From Pilatotrama ljubarskyi (Eukaryota; Basidiomycota; Agaricomycetes; Polyporales; Polyporaceae), in contig MU277740.1 in NCBI GenBank assembly GCA_022385805.1, forward strand, positions 1 to 51,354: 51,354 nucleotides of DNA, in the 5' to 3' direction. The position numbers were made by a program, and so were the translations under genes. The notes under the pieces were generated by a model. It was not told the origin of the DNA, made no database searches, and saw only the letters and a program-made list of their open reading frames with translations. Below, piece by piece: positions 33,710 through 44,337 of the stretch; position 1 is the stretch's first letter, and each line of letters opens with the position of its first letter.

Positions 33710-33950
33710 GCGTGCTGGACGGACCTCTCTTATGATCATCTTTAGGATGTGATGTATGTGATGTGCCATAGAGACTTGGAGCTTGTATTGTACATGGACA
33801 TACTTCTGTAACAACATACTCTTTTTCTTGCCGTTTACGCTATATGAGGCAGTTTGACGGACATGGATCTGTGCATACCTGGCGAGGCTGAAGACGACAC
33901 TGATCGTACAGCGGCGACGGCGTAGTCCTGCCGCTCGCGCGCTCACCACT
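33710..33950. other. Convergent intergenic region
   Basis: About 240 bp holding the 3' ends of the DUF3712-like gene (+) and oxygenase 1 (-). No gene is seen. Confidence 0.5.
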
Positions 33951-35589
33951 CTAGTTGTAATGCTTCACCACCACGCCGTTGATGACCTCCTCCTCGACGA
34001 CATCGTCCTTCCTCTTCAGCTGCGTGGTCCCGTACGCGCTCGTCCGGCCCTTGCGCCACTGCTCCATGAGTGGCGCCTGCGCGTCGTCCTCCCACCGGCG
34101 CACGACGCCCGCGCGCTGCAGCGCCGGGCTCTGCAGGAGCGGCGCGAGCTTCACGTCGTCGTCCGCGAGCGCGAAGTAGAACACGCCAAGGCGCGGGTAG
34201 CCCTGCTGGTCCGCGGGCGGCTGCCGTACGCGGTGGATCGTGCCTTTGTAGAAGCCGCCGGAGAGGAACTCCATCGCTTCGCCTGCGTTGATCACCTGCA
34301 GAGGACGTTAGTGGTGAGCGTGAGAGCAGGCGGATGTGGATGGTGGGTGAAGAGGAGAGAGACGCACGAGGGCGTTGTCGATGTGCTTGACCCAGCGCCA
34401 TCTCCCGTCGGGGGACATGATCTGCAGCGCTGCGACAGGCTGGCTCCAGAGGATGGTCACGGTGCCAAAGTCTGGAACAGCTCAGTCAGATCATGTAGCG
34501 ACGGAGGGCATGGTGAGTGGACGCACCGCAGTGGCCCTTCAGCCAGACGTTCTTGGTCTTCTCCTCGTCTTCCTTCGTCCGCGGGTAACTATTCTCGGTG
34601 AGCGCCTCATCACGCAAGCACTGGCGGTCTGTACTCACTACTTCATGAATCGAACTTAGAGGGCTGGGTCAGCTTTGCCGAGGACCACCAATCGTGAACT
34701 TGACGTACTCCACCCCTCTCCCTTAGCGTCATACCCGTGGAAGTCGACAAAGGTGTCCTCCGGCAGCTCCATGCCGCGTGCGAGCAACCTACGCATCATG
34801 ATATAGCCATGAGTACGAGCAGCAGTCGTACGTGGCCCGCGCAGGCACGAACCGCAAAATCGGATGCAGGATGTTGTAGTGGTTGTACTCGGCGAACGCC
34901 CGAATCTCGGGCAGGAACGGTTGCAGGGCCTTCGGGTGGTCCTGCTTCAAGATGGCGCGATGCACTGCGCAGGTATCGATGTGTAAGGGTCTGCTGAGAA
35001 TGTCTGTGAAAAGGTGACGTACTGTTGTAGTGCTCGATCTGGTCCCGAACGCCATTGTCGATGTGCTGACCGCCGGAGCATTAGGACACATCTGCCCAAC
35101 CGATGTCGAGCGATGCAATCTCACCCAGTACTGGCGCAGCTTGTACCCCTTGTAGAGCCCGGTGGCCTTGATGTCGTACGAGAACTGCTTCTTCTCGTCG
35201 TCGGGCACCTGCGAGAACGGAATATCGGCAATATCGAAGATTCGCTCGTTCTATGACAGAACAGACAGGTGAGCAGGCCGCACGTCCACTCATTGGAGTC
35301 ATCCTTCTCCCCGCGACGCACCTGCGCTTGGGTCAAGCCATGGTTCACGACGTACATGAAGCCGTACGTGCGCATCGCATCGCGCACTTGCGGAGCGAGC
35401 TCTGCCCGTCCTTCAGGCGTGCTCGCCTTCGAGAGGTCAATGATTGGCAGGTCAGCCCATTCCACTGTAGGTACACCGAACAGTCAGCACATTTGTGGCT
35501 CGCGCGCTGTAAGCGTAGCATTCACAATCCTCTTTGGTCGGTGGGGCTGGGACGTTGTGAGGGAGAGGTGGGATGGTTGTGCCGGGCAT
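33951..35589 (-). CDS. Isopenicillin-N-synthase-like Fe(II)/2OG oxygenase, copy 1
   Basis: Non-heme iron oxygenase with a DIOX_N domain (WADLPIIDLSKAST...MYVVNHGLTQAQ) and a C-terminal 2OG-Fe(II) jelly roll. The Fe ligands are His and Asp of GHCDFGTV and the distal His of GTIHRVRQP. A YYPRT motif and the C-terminus VEEEVINGVVVKHYN close the family pattern. About ten exons join in phase. TATATAG on the - strand near 35682-35688 lies about 93 bp upstream of the ATG. It is first in a tandem array of three - strand copies with the same exon plan. The substrate is unknown; it should not be assumed to act in beta-lactam synthesis. Confidence 0.88.
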
Positions 35590-36285
35590 GCTGATAGAGG
35601 TATCTGTCCTGGGTGCACGAAGGTTAGATTGTAGCCAATATAACGCTTGGAACTGTACCGTATGAGAACTGCGGCCACGGTCTATATAGGTAACCAGAGC
35701 TGCGTAAGCTCAAGCTTCATAGCTGAAGAATGATACGTTGGCTCTTGTGAGGAGAGCATGCAATCTCATGGCCAGTCATGAGTTCGAGGAAGAAGGCACG
35801 GGAAGCCACTGAAGCTCAAGGGAAGCGAGAGGTCGAGGCCCGCGCATGCCATCTATTTCAAGGGGTACACAGGACGGCTTTGAGACACTAGAACGAGAAG
35901 ACCACTGAGTTGAGATAGCCCATAGGGGGAGCTGCCGTTGGGTACTGAGAGGACGTTGCCATTGCACTAGCACGGCGACAGAGCTAGGTTCCTGAGAGTG
36001 CTGCATGATACAATCAGACAACCAGCACAGTAAATGCGGCAAACGGAGTGGGACGGGGAAGTGCGACCGGTAGCACCACAGTTTGCAACTGGACAGCCAG
36101 TGTGAACAGCGAAGGCTCATATGACCGAAGCAGTCAAAGACATTTCCCCGCGAACTGCATCGCCTCCCGCGAGTGTGTGAGCGAATTCGAGGGGCCCTGC
36201 TATTTAAGCTCAGCATGACGATGCTACGAATGTATTGGCTCCATGGCGAAGTATGAATAGCGACTATACCACCTCGTCTACCGAA
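35590..36285. other. Spacer between oxygenase copies 1 and 2
   Basis: About 700 bp with promoter sequence of copy 1 (TATATAG near 35682-35688) and the 3' flank of copy 2. One 146-codon open frame on - (35776-36216) shows no family features. Confidence 0.5.
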
Positions 36286-37865
36286 CTAGTTGTAGTGCTT
36301 CACTACAACCCCGTTGATGACTTCCTCTTCGACGACTTCGTCCTTCCGCTTCAGTTCCGACTGGCCGTACGCGCTCGTCCGTCCCTTTCGCCATTGCTCC
36401 ATCGTCGGCGCATCGGCGTCGTCGCACCTGCGGATGATACCGGCCCTCTGCAGAGCCGGGCTCTCGGCGAACGGGACGAGCTTTACGTCGTCGTCTGTCA
36501 TCGCGAAGTAGAAGGCCCCGACACGCGTGTAACCTCGCTGGTCGGCTGGAGGCTGGACGACGCGGTGGATTGTCGCCTTGTAGAAGCCTCCCGAGAGGAA
36601 CTCCATAGCATCCCCCGCGTTCACAACCTAGATGGTAGGGCGTTGTATGCCTCTCATATATAACCGCGTAGACTGGGAAAGACGTACGAGTGCGTTCGGG
36701 ACGTGTTTGATCCATCGCCACTTGCCATCAGGTGATAGGATCTGTAGGGCGGAAACGGGCTGGCTCCAGAGGATGGTGATTGTACCGAAGTCTAGAAACA
36801 GCTTGTCAGATACTACGTTGAATACCGCGGGATATCGCATACCGGTATGCCCTTTCAACCACACATTCTTCGTTTTCGACTCCTCCTCTTCTGTGCGAGG
36901 ATAGCTTGTACGCTGTCAGGCATGGTGGACGACGCCAACGGAGCCATGTATACTCACTACTTCATGAATCGCACTGCAGGTTGAACTATAGTCAGTACAC
37001 CGAGCGAATGCGACTGGAAGATGATCGCGCATACCATATGTCTCTCCCTTCGCATCGAAGCGGTGAAGATTTACCAGCGCGTCCTCCGGTAGCTCCATCC
37101 CGAGGGCAAGAAGTCTTTGGGTCTGTAAGAAAGTGCTCCCCGTACCAGAACGGCTATGACGCACCTGAGGATGGGATGGAGAACATTATAGTGGTTGTGC
37201 TCAGCGAATGCGCGGATTTCCGGTAATACAGGTTGCAGAGCCTTGGGATGTTGTTGTTGTTCATATATCGACCGGTGGACTGCCATGACTGTGAGCCCTA
37301 AGTCGGAGCATGTCGCTATGGAGCCACCTACGATTGTAGTGTTCGAGCTGATCCCGTACACCGTTGTCGATGTGCTGGATACCAGAGTAAGGTCCAGGAC
37401 GACTGCACTCCACTGTAGTGAGCACGCACCCAGTACTGGCGGAGCTTGTAGCCCCGATATGAGCCGGTCTTCTTGATATCTCCTGCAAATGACTTCTTCT
37501 CTTCCTCGGGCACCTGCGCGAAGGGGAGATCTGCGATGTCGAACATGCGCTCATTCTATGGACACGCATCAGGAAATGCAGTACAATGCGCTGCATGGAC
37601 ATACCTGCGCTTGACTGTAAGCATGGTTCACGATGTACAGGAATCCCTGTGTACGCATCGCGTCCCTGACGCGAGGCGCAAGCTCTGCCCGGCCCTCCGG
37701 TGTGCTTGCCTTTGATATGTCGATCACGGGTAGATCAGCCCATTCCACTTCAAAGACCGAGATTGAGCGATTGTTTGTATTTCCGAGAAGAAAACACTTA
37801 CGTTCTTCCTGTGTCGCAGGTGCCGGCACGTAGTGGGGAATCGAAGGCAACGTTGTGCCAGGCAT
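36286..37865 (-). CDS. Isopenicillin-N-synthase-like Fe(II)/2OG oxygenase, copy 2
   Basis: Same domain order and exon plan as copy 1. Start MPGTTLPSIPHYVPAP. The N-terminal domain has WADLPVIDISKAST and YIVNHAYSQAQ. Fe ligands are the His/Asp of GHTDFGTI and the His of ATIHRVVQP. HIDNGVRDQLEHYN and PILRLLALGMELPEDA match copy 1 closely. All junctions I tested keep frame, including the codon split in the GHT|D metal motif, so the gene looks intact. It lies head-to-tail with copies 1 and 3, which indicates tandem duplication. Function beyond the family is unknown. Confidence 0.88.
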
Positions 37866-38469
37866 TTTGGATGTGAGGGTGAGGAGGGTAATGGAAGGGA
37901 AGGTCGCGCAGGCGTATAGTTGGGGAAGGCTGGTAGGTCAAGTACGCCATAGCCGGATCTGCAGCCGTATATGAAGCCTGGAGGCTCGGCATTGCCAAGG
38001 GAGGTGGTTGTGCGAGAGCATCACGCAATCGTGTGGAGGCATTGCGAAGACGCCCACGGACACCTGTTCAGTGGCGGGTACAGCGATTGCCAGAGCCGAG
38101 TCATGGTCAGGGGACCCAGCTAGACCGCCCATCGACTCACGCATACTTGCAATCCTGGCTGAAGCCGTTGTGGATGATCGTGAGGTGATGATGAGCACGT
38201 CTGCGGTCTCGGAACAACGGAGTTATGGAGAGCGGACGTTGATCGTCATCGCATTGGGCTGTTTGTATCTATTTGTAGTACGTTCGAACCACTGGCCAAC
38301 TGAGTTTCCAAGGCTTTCACCTATAGTACGCTGCTGTTACATCTCCGCACAGTGAGGGAAAAAGGCCTGGCGTATCCTGGTGCGTACAGATATAAGAGAT
38401 GGTGAAAGGTAAGGCTTGCATATGAGATGTTCTTGACCTCAGGCTATAGGCGCCACCAATCCCGGATAC
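37866..38469. other. Spacer between oxygenase copies 2 and 3
   Basis: About 600 bp, no gene recognised. Confidence 0.5.
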
Positions 38470-40057
38470 CTAGTTGTAGTGCCGGACCGGCACGCCATGG
38501 ATGATTTGCTCCTCCACAACATCGTTCTTCTTCTCCAGCTTCGACAAGCCGTAAGCCGCGGTACGCCCACGACGGAACTGGTCCTGAGTCGGAGCCTTGT
38601 CATCGTCAAACCTGCGCACTATACCGACCCGCTGCAGAACAGGGCTTTGCACGAGAGGCTTGAGTAGGACGTCGTCATTCGCCGAGCCGAAGTAGAACAC
38701 GCCAAGGCGGGCGTATCCCTGCTGGTCGACAGGAGGCTGACGGACACGGTGGATGGTGCCTTTGTAGAAACCGCCAGACATGAACTCCATGCTGTCACCG
38801 ATGTTCACCACCTACAATGAGCAGAATCAGTTTGCGACGAATGTACCGCGAAAAGGAAGTACGTACGATGGCATTGTCGATGTGTTTGATCCAGCGCCAC
38901 TTGCCATCAGGGCAGAGAATCTGAAGGGCAGAGACCGGTTGGCTCCAAAGTACAGTGACAGTACCGATGTCTGAGCGTAGTTCGTCAGATGTACTCTGAT
39001 CAAGCCCGATGTAAGTCAGCCCACCAGTATGGCCCTTGAGCCAGACGTTCCGCGACTTCTGTTCGTCTTCTTGCGTCCGTGGGTAACTGGACTGGAGGTG
39101 AACAGCTATATCTCACACAGTGTGAAGCTCGACGACGTACTACTTCATGAAACGCACTACTCAGACATCTATCAAAGATGTTCGACCCGCGATGATAGCT
39201 GACACTTACGATACGTCTCCGATTTGTCGTCGAATCCATGAATATCGGTAAACGTATTCTCCGGAAGTTCCAAGCCTCGCGCAAGGATTCTTGGTACATG
39301 GTAAGCCACTGCTTGCTGATCATATGGGCTCAATCGCGAACGAACGTACTGCAGGATAGGAAAGAGGATCTGATGATGGTTGTACTCTGTGAAGGCACGC
39401 ATCTCCGGCAAGAACGGCTGCAGAGCTTTCGGATGATTCTGCAGATCCGTGATCGAGCGGTGCGCTACAGGGCGTTCAAAATCAGTACATCCCTCCTAGG
39501 TGTCGAGTCACACGTACTGTTGTAGTGCTCGAGTTGGTCGCGGACGCCATTGTCAATTTCCTGAGGGGCATGTCAGACGCCGTCCATAGCACACCACGTC
39601 TGAGAAACGTACCCATACAGCACGGGGCTTGAAGCCTCTGTAGGACCCGGTGCCCTTGATGTCTGCAGTGAACCGCTTCATTTCATCCTCTGGAACTTGA
39701 GTGAAAGGGATGTCCGCGATATCAAAGATACGGTCATTCTTGTAATCGCGTCGGTCAACTGGGAGTCTCGGTGGACATACCACCACCTACCTGAGCTTGA
39801 GTCAAGCCATGGTTGACGATGTACATGAACCCATAGGTGCGCATTGCGTTACACACTTGCGGCGTGAGCTCCGCGCGGCCCTCGGGTGTGCTCGCGTTGG
39901 AGAAGTCGATGATCGGCAGCTCTGCCCATTCCACTGCCACGACGCGATGGTGAGAACAAGATACGTATACGGAGGGGTGGTCAATGGACGTACATTCCTC
40001 CTTGGTCGGGGGTGGTTTGACATAGTGAGGGGCGTACGGAATTGTCTGAGCAGGCAT
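38470..40057 (-). CDS. Isopenicillin-N-synthase-like Fe(II)/2OG oxygenase, copy 3 (diverged)
   Basis: Start MPAQTIPYAPHYVKPPP. The N-terminal domain is WAELPIIDFSNAST...YIVNHGLTQAQ. The metal motifs GHTDIGTV and GTIHRVRQP are intact, so activity is possible. It is more diverged than copies 1 and 2: the shared KLRQYWHIDNG segment reads KPRAVWEIDNG here, and QILFPILQ replaces NILHPILR. These changes lie in the region that often shapes the substrate pocket in this fold (inference). Exon boundaries match the sister genes and all junctions I tested keep frame. Confidence 0.87.
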
Positions 40058-40572
40058 GCTAGCGACTTCGGTGAGTCCGACAACGTAGGCAGAGTGAACA
40101 GGACGTGAGTGGTCGCCAGACGAGGGACAGCTACGCTTCAAATACTGAGCCTCATAGGAAGCCTCAAGACATGTGTAAGGGAAGGCTAGAGTTATCTTGG
40201 ACAGGTGCGAGTATGACAGCCATTCCCGTGAGAGCAGATAACAGACGACCTATGTTTACACGCGCGGGGAGCCGCAAGACCACTTCGAAGAGCAGAACCC
40301 ATAGCCTGTAGGTTATACGGAGCAAGCAGCTGAGTATGAAGCATTCCTTGCAGTCGGCATATGACCTACCTGTAGGAAGCTCTTGTCCCGATACGTCCGC
40401 GCTCTTGGCGATTGTAGTAAACTCGCTGACCTTGTGAGAATGCGAGATTCTTTCCGCGTGCCTTGCAAGCACTGAACCGCAGAATCGTTTATACTGGTCC
40501 ATAGCATACCAGATAAGCCAGAAGAGACGGACAAACACTGCCCGCAGCGTAAACGGGCCCTATGCCAAACAT
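40058..40572. other. Intergenic region before the GH5 gene
   Basis: About 500 bp. It is upstream of oxygenase copy 3 and at the 3' side of the GH5 gene. No gene is seen. Confidence 0.5.
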
Positions 40573-43528
40573 CTAACCGATATACGAAGCCACGAGGAAC
40601 AGCAAGAACGACGACACAAACACAACAACCGACAACACCTGGAACCAATAGTCGCTCCAGAAATCGTTCACCTCGAACGCTGGCTTCGGCAGCGGGTCGA
40701 CCCCGACCGTGACACGATGAATCGTTCCCGGGGCGTTCTCATGGGTGACGAGCGTCAGCGTCTGGCGAGCCTCGTCGTAAGCGTACTTGTCCTCCGGCTT
40801 GAGACCCCGCACGACGAGCTTCCTCCCATACGCGAGCTGCGACGGCACGAAGATCTCTGTCCTGTTCGTCTTCAGCGGTGGGTGTCCTGAGCGCGGGGGA
40901 TCGCGGACGCTCGCCCGCGCTACCCTCTGTGCATCCGCATCTGCGTTCACGTTCGACCCGTTCTCCGGGACAGCCCACTCAAACGAGAACTCGCCCGTGT
41001 TCATCTCGTACTCGAAGCGCAGCGGAATGCCCGCGGTTTTCGCCGGGTAGGGGCGCACGACCGCGCGGAGGATGCGTCCGCCGTTGTCGAGCGTGGGTGA
41101 AGTCTGCTTGTGGTCGAGCCAGCTGGAAGGCAGGGCGCGCTTCTGGCTGAACCAGGAGAAGTTCTCGCCGTTCCAGTCATCGCCCTTGTGATCGTCGTTG
41201 TCCGGGTTGTAGTTCCAGAGACTGCATTCGAGGAAAGGGGGGCCGACTGAGCCTGCTGTCTAATTTGGAAGAGAAGGAGACCTACGTGAAGCCGACTAGG
41301 GAACGCTCGAGGGCCGTGATCATGGCGTCCATCATCTTCGTCTGCCAATCCCACCGATCCGTCTCGAACGCTTCCCCTTTGCTGCAAAAACAACACGGGT
41401 CAGTGACCCGGCCATGGCATATCTCCTGCCGAGCTTACTTCATGTCCATGGGTATGCCGCATTCGCCGATGACGACAGGGGTTTCGCCGAGGGAACGATA
41501 GCCGGCTTCGACGATGTTGCGAATTTGGAGCGCGAAGTTTTCGCGCGCGCCCTTCTGACCCCAGTAGAACGCCTTCAGTGGGAACATGCCCTGTGCAGGA
41601 ACACGCTGGTAAGCGAGAGGCGGGCGCTTGTGATAGGAAGGGAGAGCCATACCCGAGACAGGCCTTGAACGTTCACAGTGAAATTGCCGAAGGCCTTTGT
41701 GAAGAGCGCGTTGAGGTCATACCTACGTGAATAGTCAGCGGCGCAATGTAAACGATGCAGGAGAAGGTACGCACCAGTGTGGGGCGTACACCATGTTTGG
41801 CGGGCGACGCTCTGGCGTCCACGAGCTTGGACAGAACTTATCCTATATGAGGACGAGCGCGCGACTCAATACCGGGCATCGGAAATCCACGTACCTCGTT
41901 CGGTATGGGCTCCAAGAACACGATTTTATCTTCCCCAGCGACGGCCCTAACCCTCTCCGCCCATCGCTGCACAAACGGATAGTAGAAATCCGTGTACCAG
42001 TCAATGTCCCGCCCTGTATGGGGGTCGCGCTTGAAGTAGTTCTCGCGGAGCACGACGCCCTCATCCTTCTTCTGGTCCCAGCCCCACACCCCGTGCATCT
42101 CCCACAAGCACTTGCCGTGAGTGGGCCCATCTTCACGCCAGGCCTTCTGCCCGGCGGTATTGATGATGCTTTGTGAGGTCAGGCGAGTGGGCATGGGGAA
42201 GGAGCGCGTCCAGTGCCCGACGGCAGTAGGGTGCCCAGCGCCAAGCATGAACGATTGGAAGGCAGTAGCTGTCATGTTACGCGCTTTGAACGAGAGGTCC
42301 TGGAGACGCTCGAATGTTACTTACGGACATGTCCGAGGTGCAAGTCAGTGTTGTAGTCGAACGCGTGCATTGAATGCAACTCAACGTAGCCTCGGTGCGG
42401 TTCGTTCATGATCTGCGGCAAATCAGACCTACGCTTTATACATATGTATGAAGGCCTTCCTAAACATACCTCGAAACCGAGAACCCCTTCCAAGTCTCCG
42501 AGCGTTCGAGCGATGACCTCCCACATGTTCAAGAACGAGTCCTGCAGGAACTTCTGAATGGAGACTTCCCGCCCGTCCGTATTCTTGACTTTCAGCTTGG
42601 GAGCGAACATATCTCCGGCCCAGAAACAAGTTCTGGTGGGGTTTGCTTCAGCGGGTTGTGAGAGAGACCAAAGCGGAGCCACGACTTACGCCATCGTAGC
42701 AGCAGCGAGCTTCTGGTAGCCGCAAGGCCACAAACCGCGTTCGTCTTCGGTATGCCCTCCACCTTTGACGCCCTTCAGCCAGGCTGCGCCCGGCTCCTCT
42801 AGGCCATGCAAGTCAAACCCGACGACGTCTAGAGTCCATGCAGGCGCACCGGACCCGCCGGTGTACCTCGACCAAACGTCTTGGTGCAGTGTGACAAAGG
42901 CCACCAGGCCATACTGTGGGAACAAGGATAGCAGCTTCCGCACGTAGTCTAGGTACTCCAGGTCGTAAACCCCGCTATATGGTCGTCAGCCCGTGAACGT
43001 CTTATGCACGGGCGGGCACCGGAAGACTCACGGGGCAGAATGCTCGACAGCCTCCCAGGTTATCAAGAAGCGTACTGAGAACGGTTTAGACGCTCAGCTG
43101 GTGAGGGGAAAATGAGACATTCCAGCTTACCGAATGTCAGGCCCCATCGTCTAAGTCTAGCGAGGTGATCCGGGGCCTCTTCAAGAGGGAACGGCCTACC
43201 AACGAAGGTAACGTCGGCATGGTTTGCGGGGAACGAGTCGTGGTCGTGATTTACTGGTCTTCGCCGTAGTCAGATATCACGAGCAGGACCCGACACTGTG
43301 CACTCACGTCTTGCAGTTGCCTGAGAGGTTCACGCCTCGCAGGTTGCAAATTCGCCCATACGCGTCGACAAAGTGACGGCCGTGCAAGGAGAGTCCGCCA
43401 CCCGTTCCCGTGCGCGACCAGTCATGCGCAAACGAGTGCTGTTCGACTGCTATAGTACCACTTGTGTTCTGAGTGCCGTCTTGTCCGACGAGGACGAAGG
43501 AAGCATCGGAAGCAGTGCGCGAGATCAT
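40573..43528 (-). CDS. GH5 subfamily 12-type beta-glucosidase, membrane-anchored (glucocerebrosidase/steryl glucosidase-like)
   Basis: Retaining beta-glycosidase; relatives cleave glucosylceramide or steryl glucoside. About eleven exons. Blocks in order: GRHFVDAYGRICNLRGVNLS, TLHQDVWSRYTGGSGAPAWT, acid/base Glu in GFEIMNEPHRG (split by an intron after GFE), NYFKRDPHTGRDIDWYTDFY, YAPHWYDLNALF and nucleophile Glu in VVIGECGIPMD. A beta-sandwich domain follows, and the extreme C-terminus is a membrane span (LSVVVFVSSFLLFLVASYIG). The 57-bp intron at 42413-42469 is stop-free and a multiple of three, yet it has GTATGT...GCAG ends and breaks the catalytic block, so I treat it as spliced. It is divergent from an aldehyde dehydrogenase gene that may act in the same lipid pathway. 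Confidence 0.85.
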
Positions 43529-44168
43529 GAGACGGGTCTAGTGGCCAGTACAACGAGACGTTGGGCCCCAGGTTGTGTAAAATTGACTGCAAGCGGCGAA
43601 ACGGTCTCAAGCACTAGACAAGGCAGAGCCGGCAGACAAGGAGAATGGGAGACGAGAGCGGCCGAGGAGGTGTCGAGGAACAACTGTTACTTGCAGTGCG
43701 TCGAGTGCGAACGCCGAGGCTGCGCCGCGTGTGCCACACTGGCAACTTGGGCGCTCGTTGAGTACGTTGGGTGGCTGTGCTTTTAGGTCCGGACCTGGCC
43801 GCTCGCGTGGTTCAGCGAATTTGAACTTTGAAGTGCCCACCGCTACGTATGATACCACCCCACTTCCCTCCCAATCATCATCGGTGCAGTATTGCCTACC
43901 ATAGGGTCAGGCACTGGAGGGAAATAAACGAGGATTCCAGAAAAAAAAAGTGCCCACCGCGCGCCATGATAGATCATCGATGGACTTCTTGAGCGGCGTC
44001 GCCTCCATTCCCCTTGCGATTCATCCAATGCCCACTCAGTGGCTGAAGCACTGACCGCGCGGATGATGCGTCGAAAGATATGTTTTTGAAACAGTTCTCG
44101 TCGTATAATCTAGGTATAGCTCGCCCATCACCATTCCCCGTGCGGCCACCTGTGGGAGGATACCCTCG
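43529..44168. other. Divergent promoter region (GH5 / aldehyde dehydrogenase)
   Basis: It controls both flanking genes. A poly-A run lies near 43941-43949. Together with the TATA box at 44169-44175 it makes a roughly 800-bp bidirectional region. No gene is seen. Confidence 0.5.
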
Positions 44169-44175
44169 TATAAAA
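44169..44175 (+). promoter_or_regulatory. TATA box of the aldehyde dehydrogenase gene
   Basis: TATAAAA, 163 bp upstream of the ATG at 44338, farther than usual. Confidence 0.45.
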
Positions 44176-44337
44176 TAACGCCGCCCAGGGGAACATGAGT
44201 GGTGAGTGTGCGACTGCCAGTGCCCTTACTCCGCTCACTTTTTCGTGGTGTTTCCTGGGCTTCCGCCAACCCGCATCCTCCGCACACTCTACTCAACCAC
44301 GAAAGGCTCTGGTTTATCGTGCATGGAAGGACAAGCC

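Noticed and set aside
33951..40057. Beta-lactam biosynthesis cluster
   Set aside because: Only the oxygenase fold is shared with isopenicillin N synthase; no ACV synthetase or acyltransferase is present.
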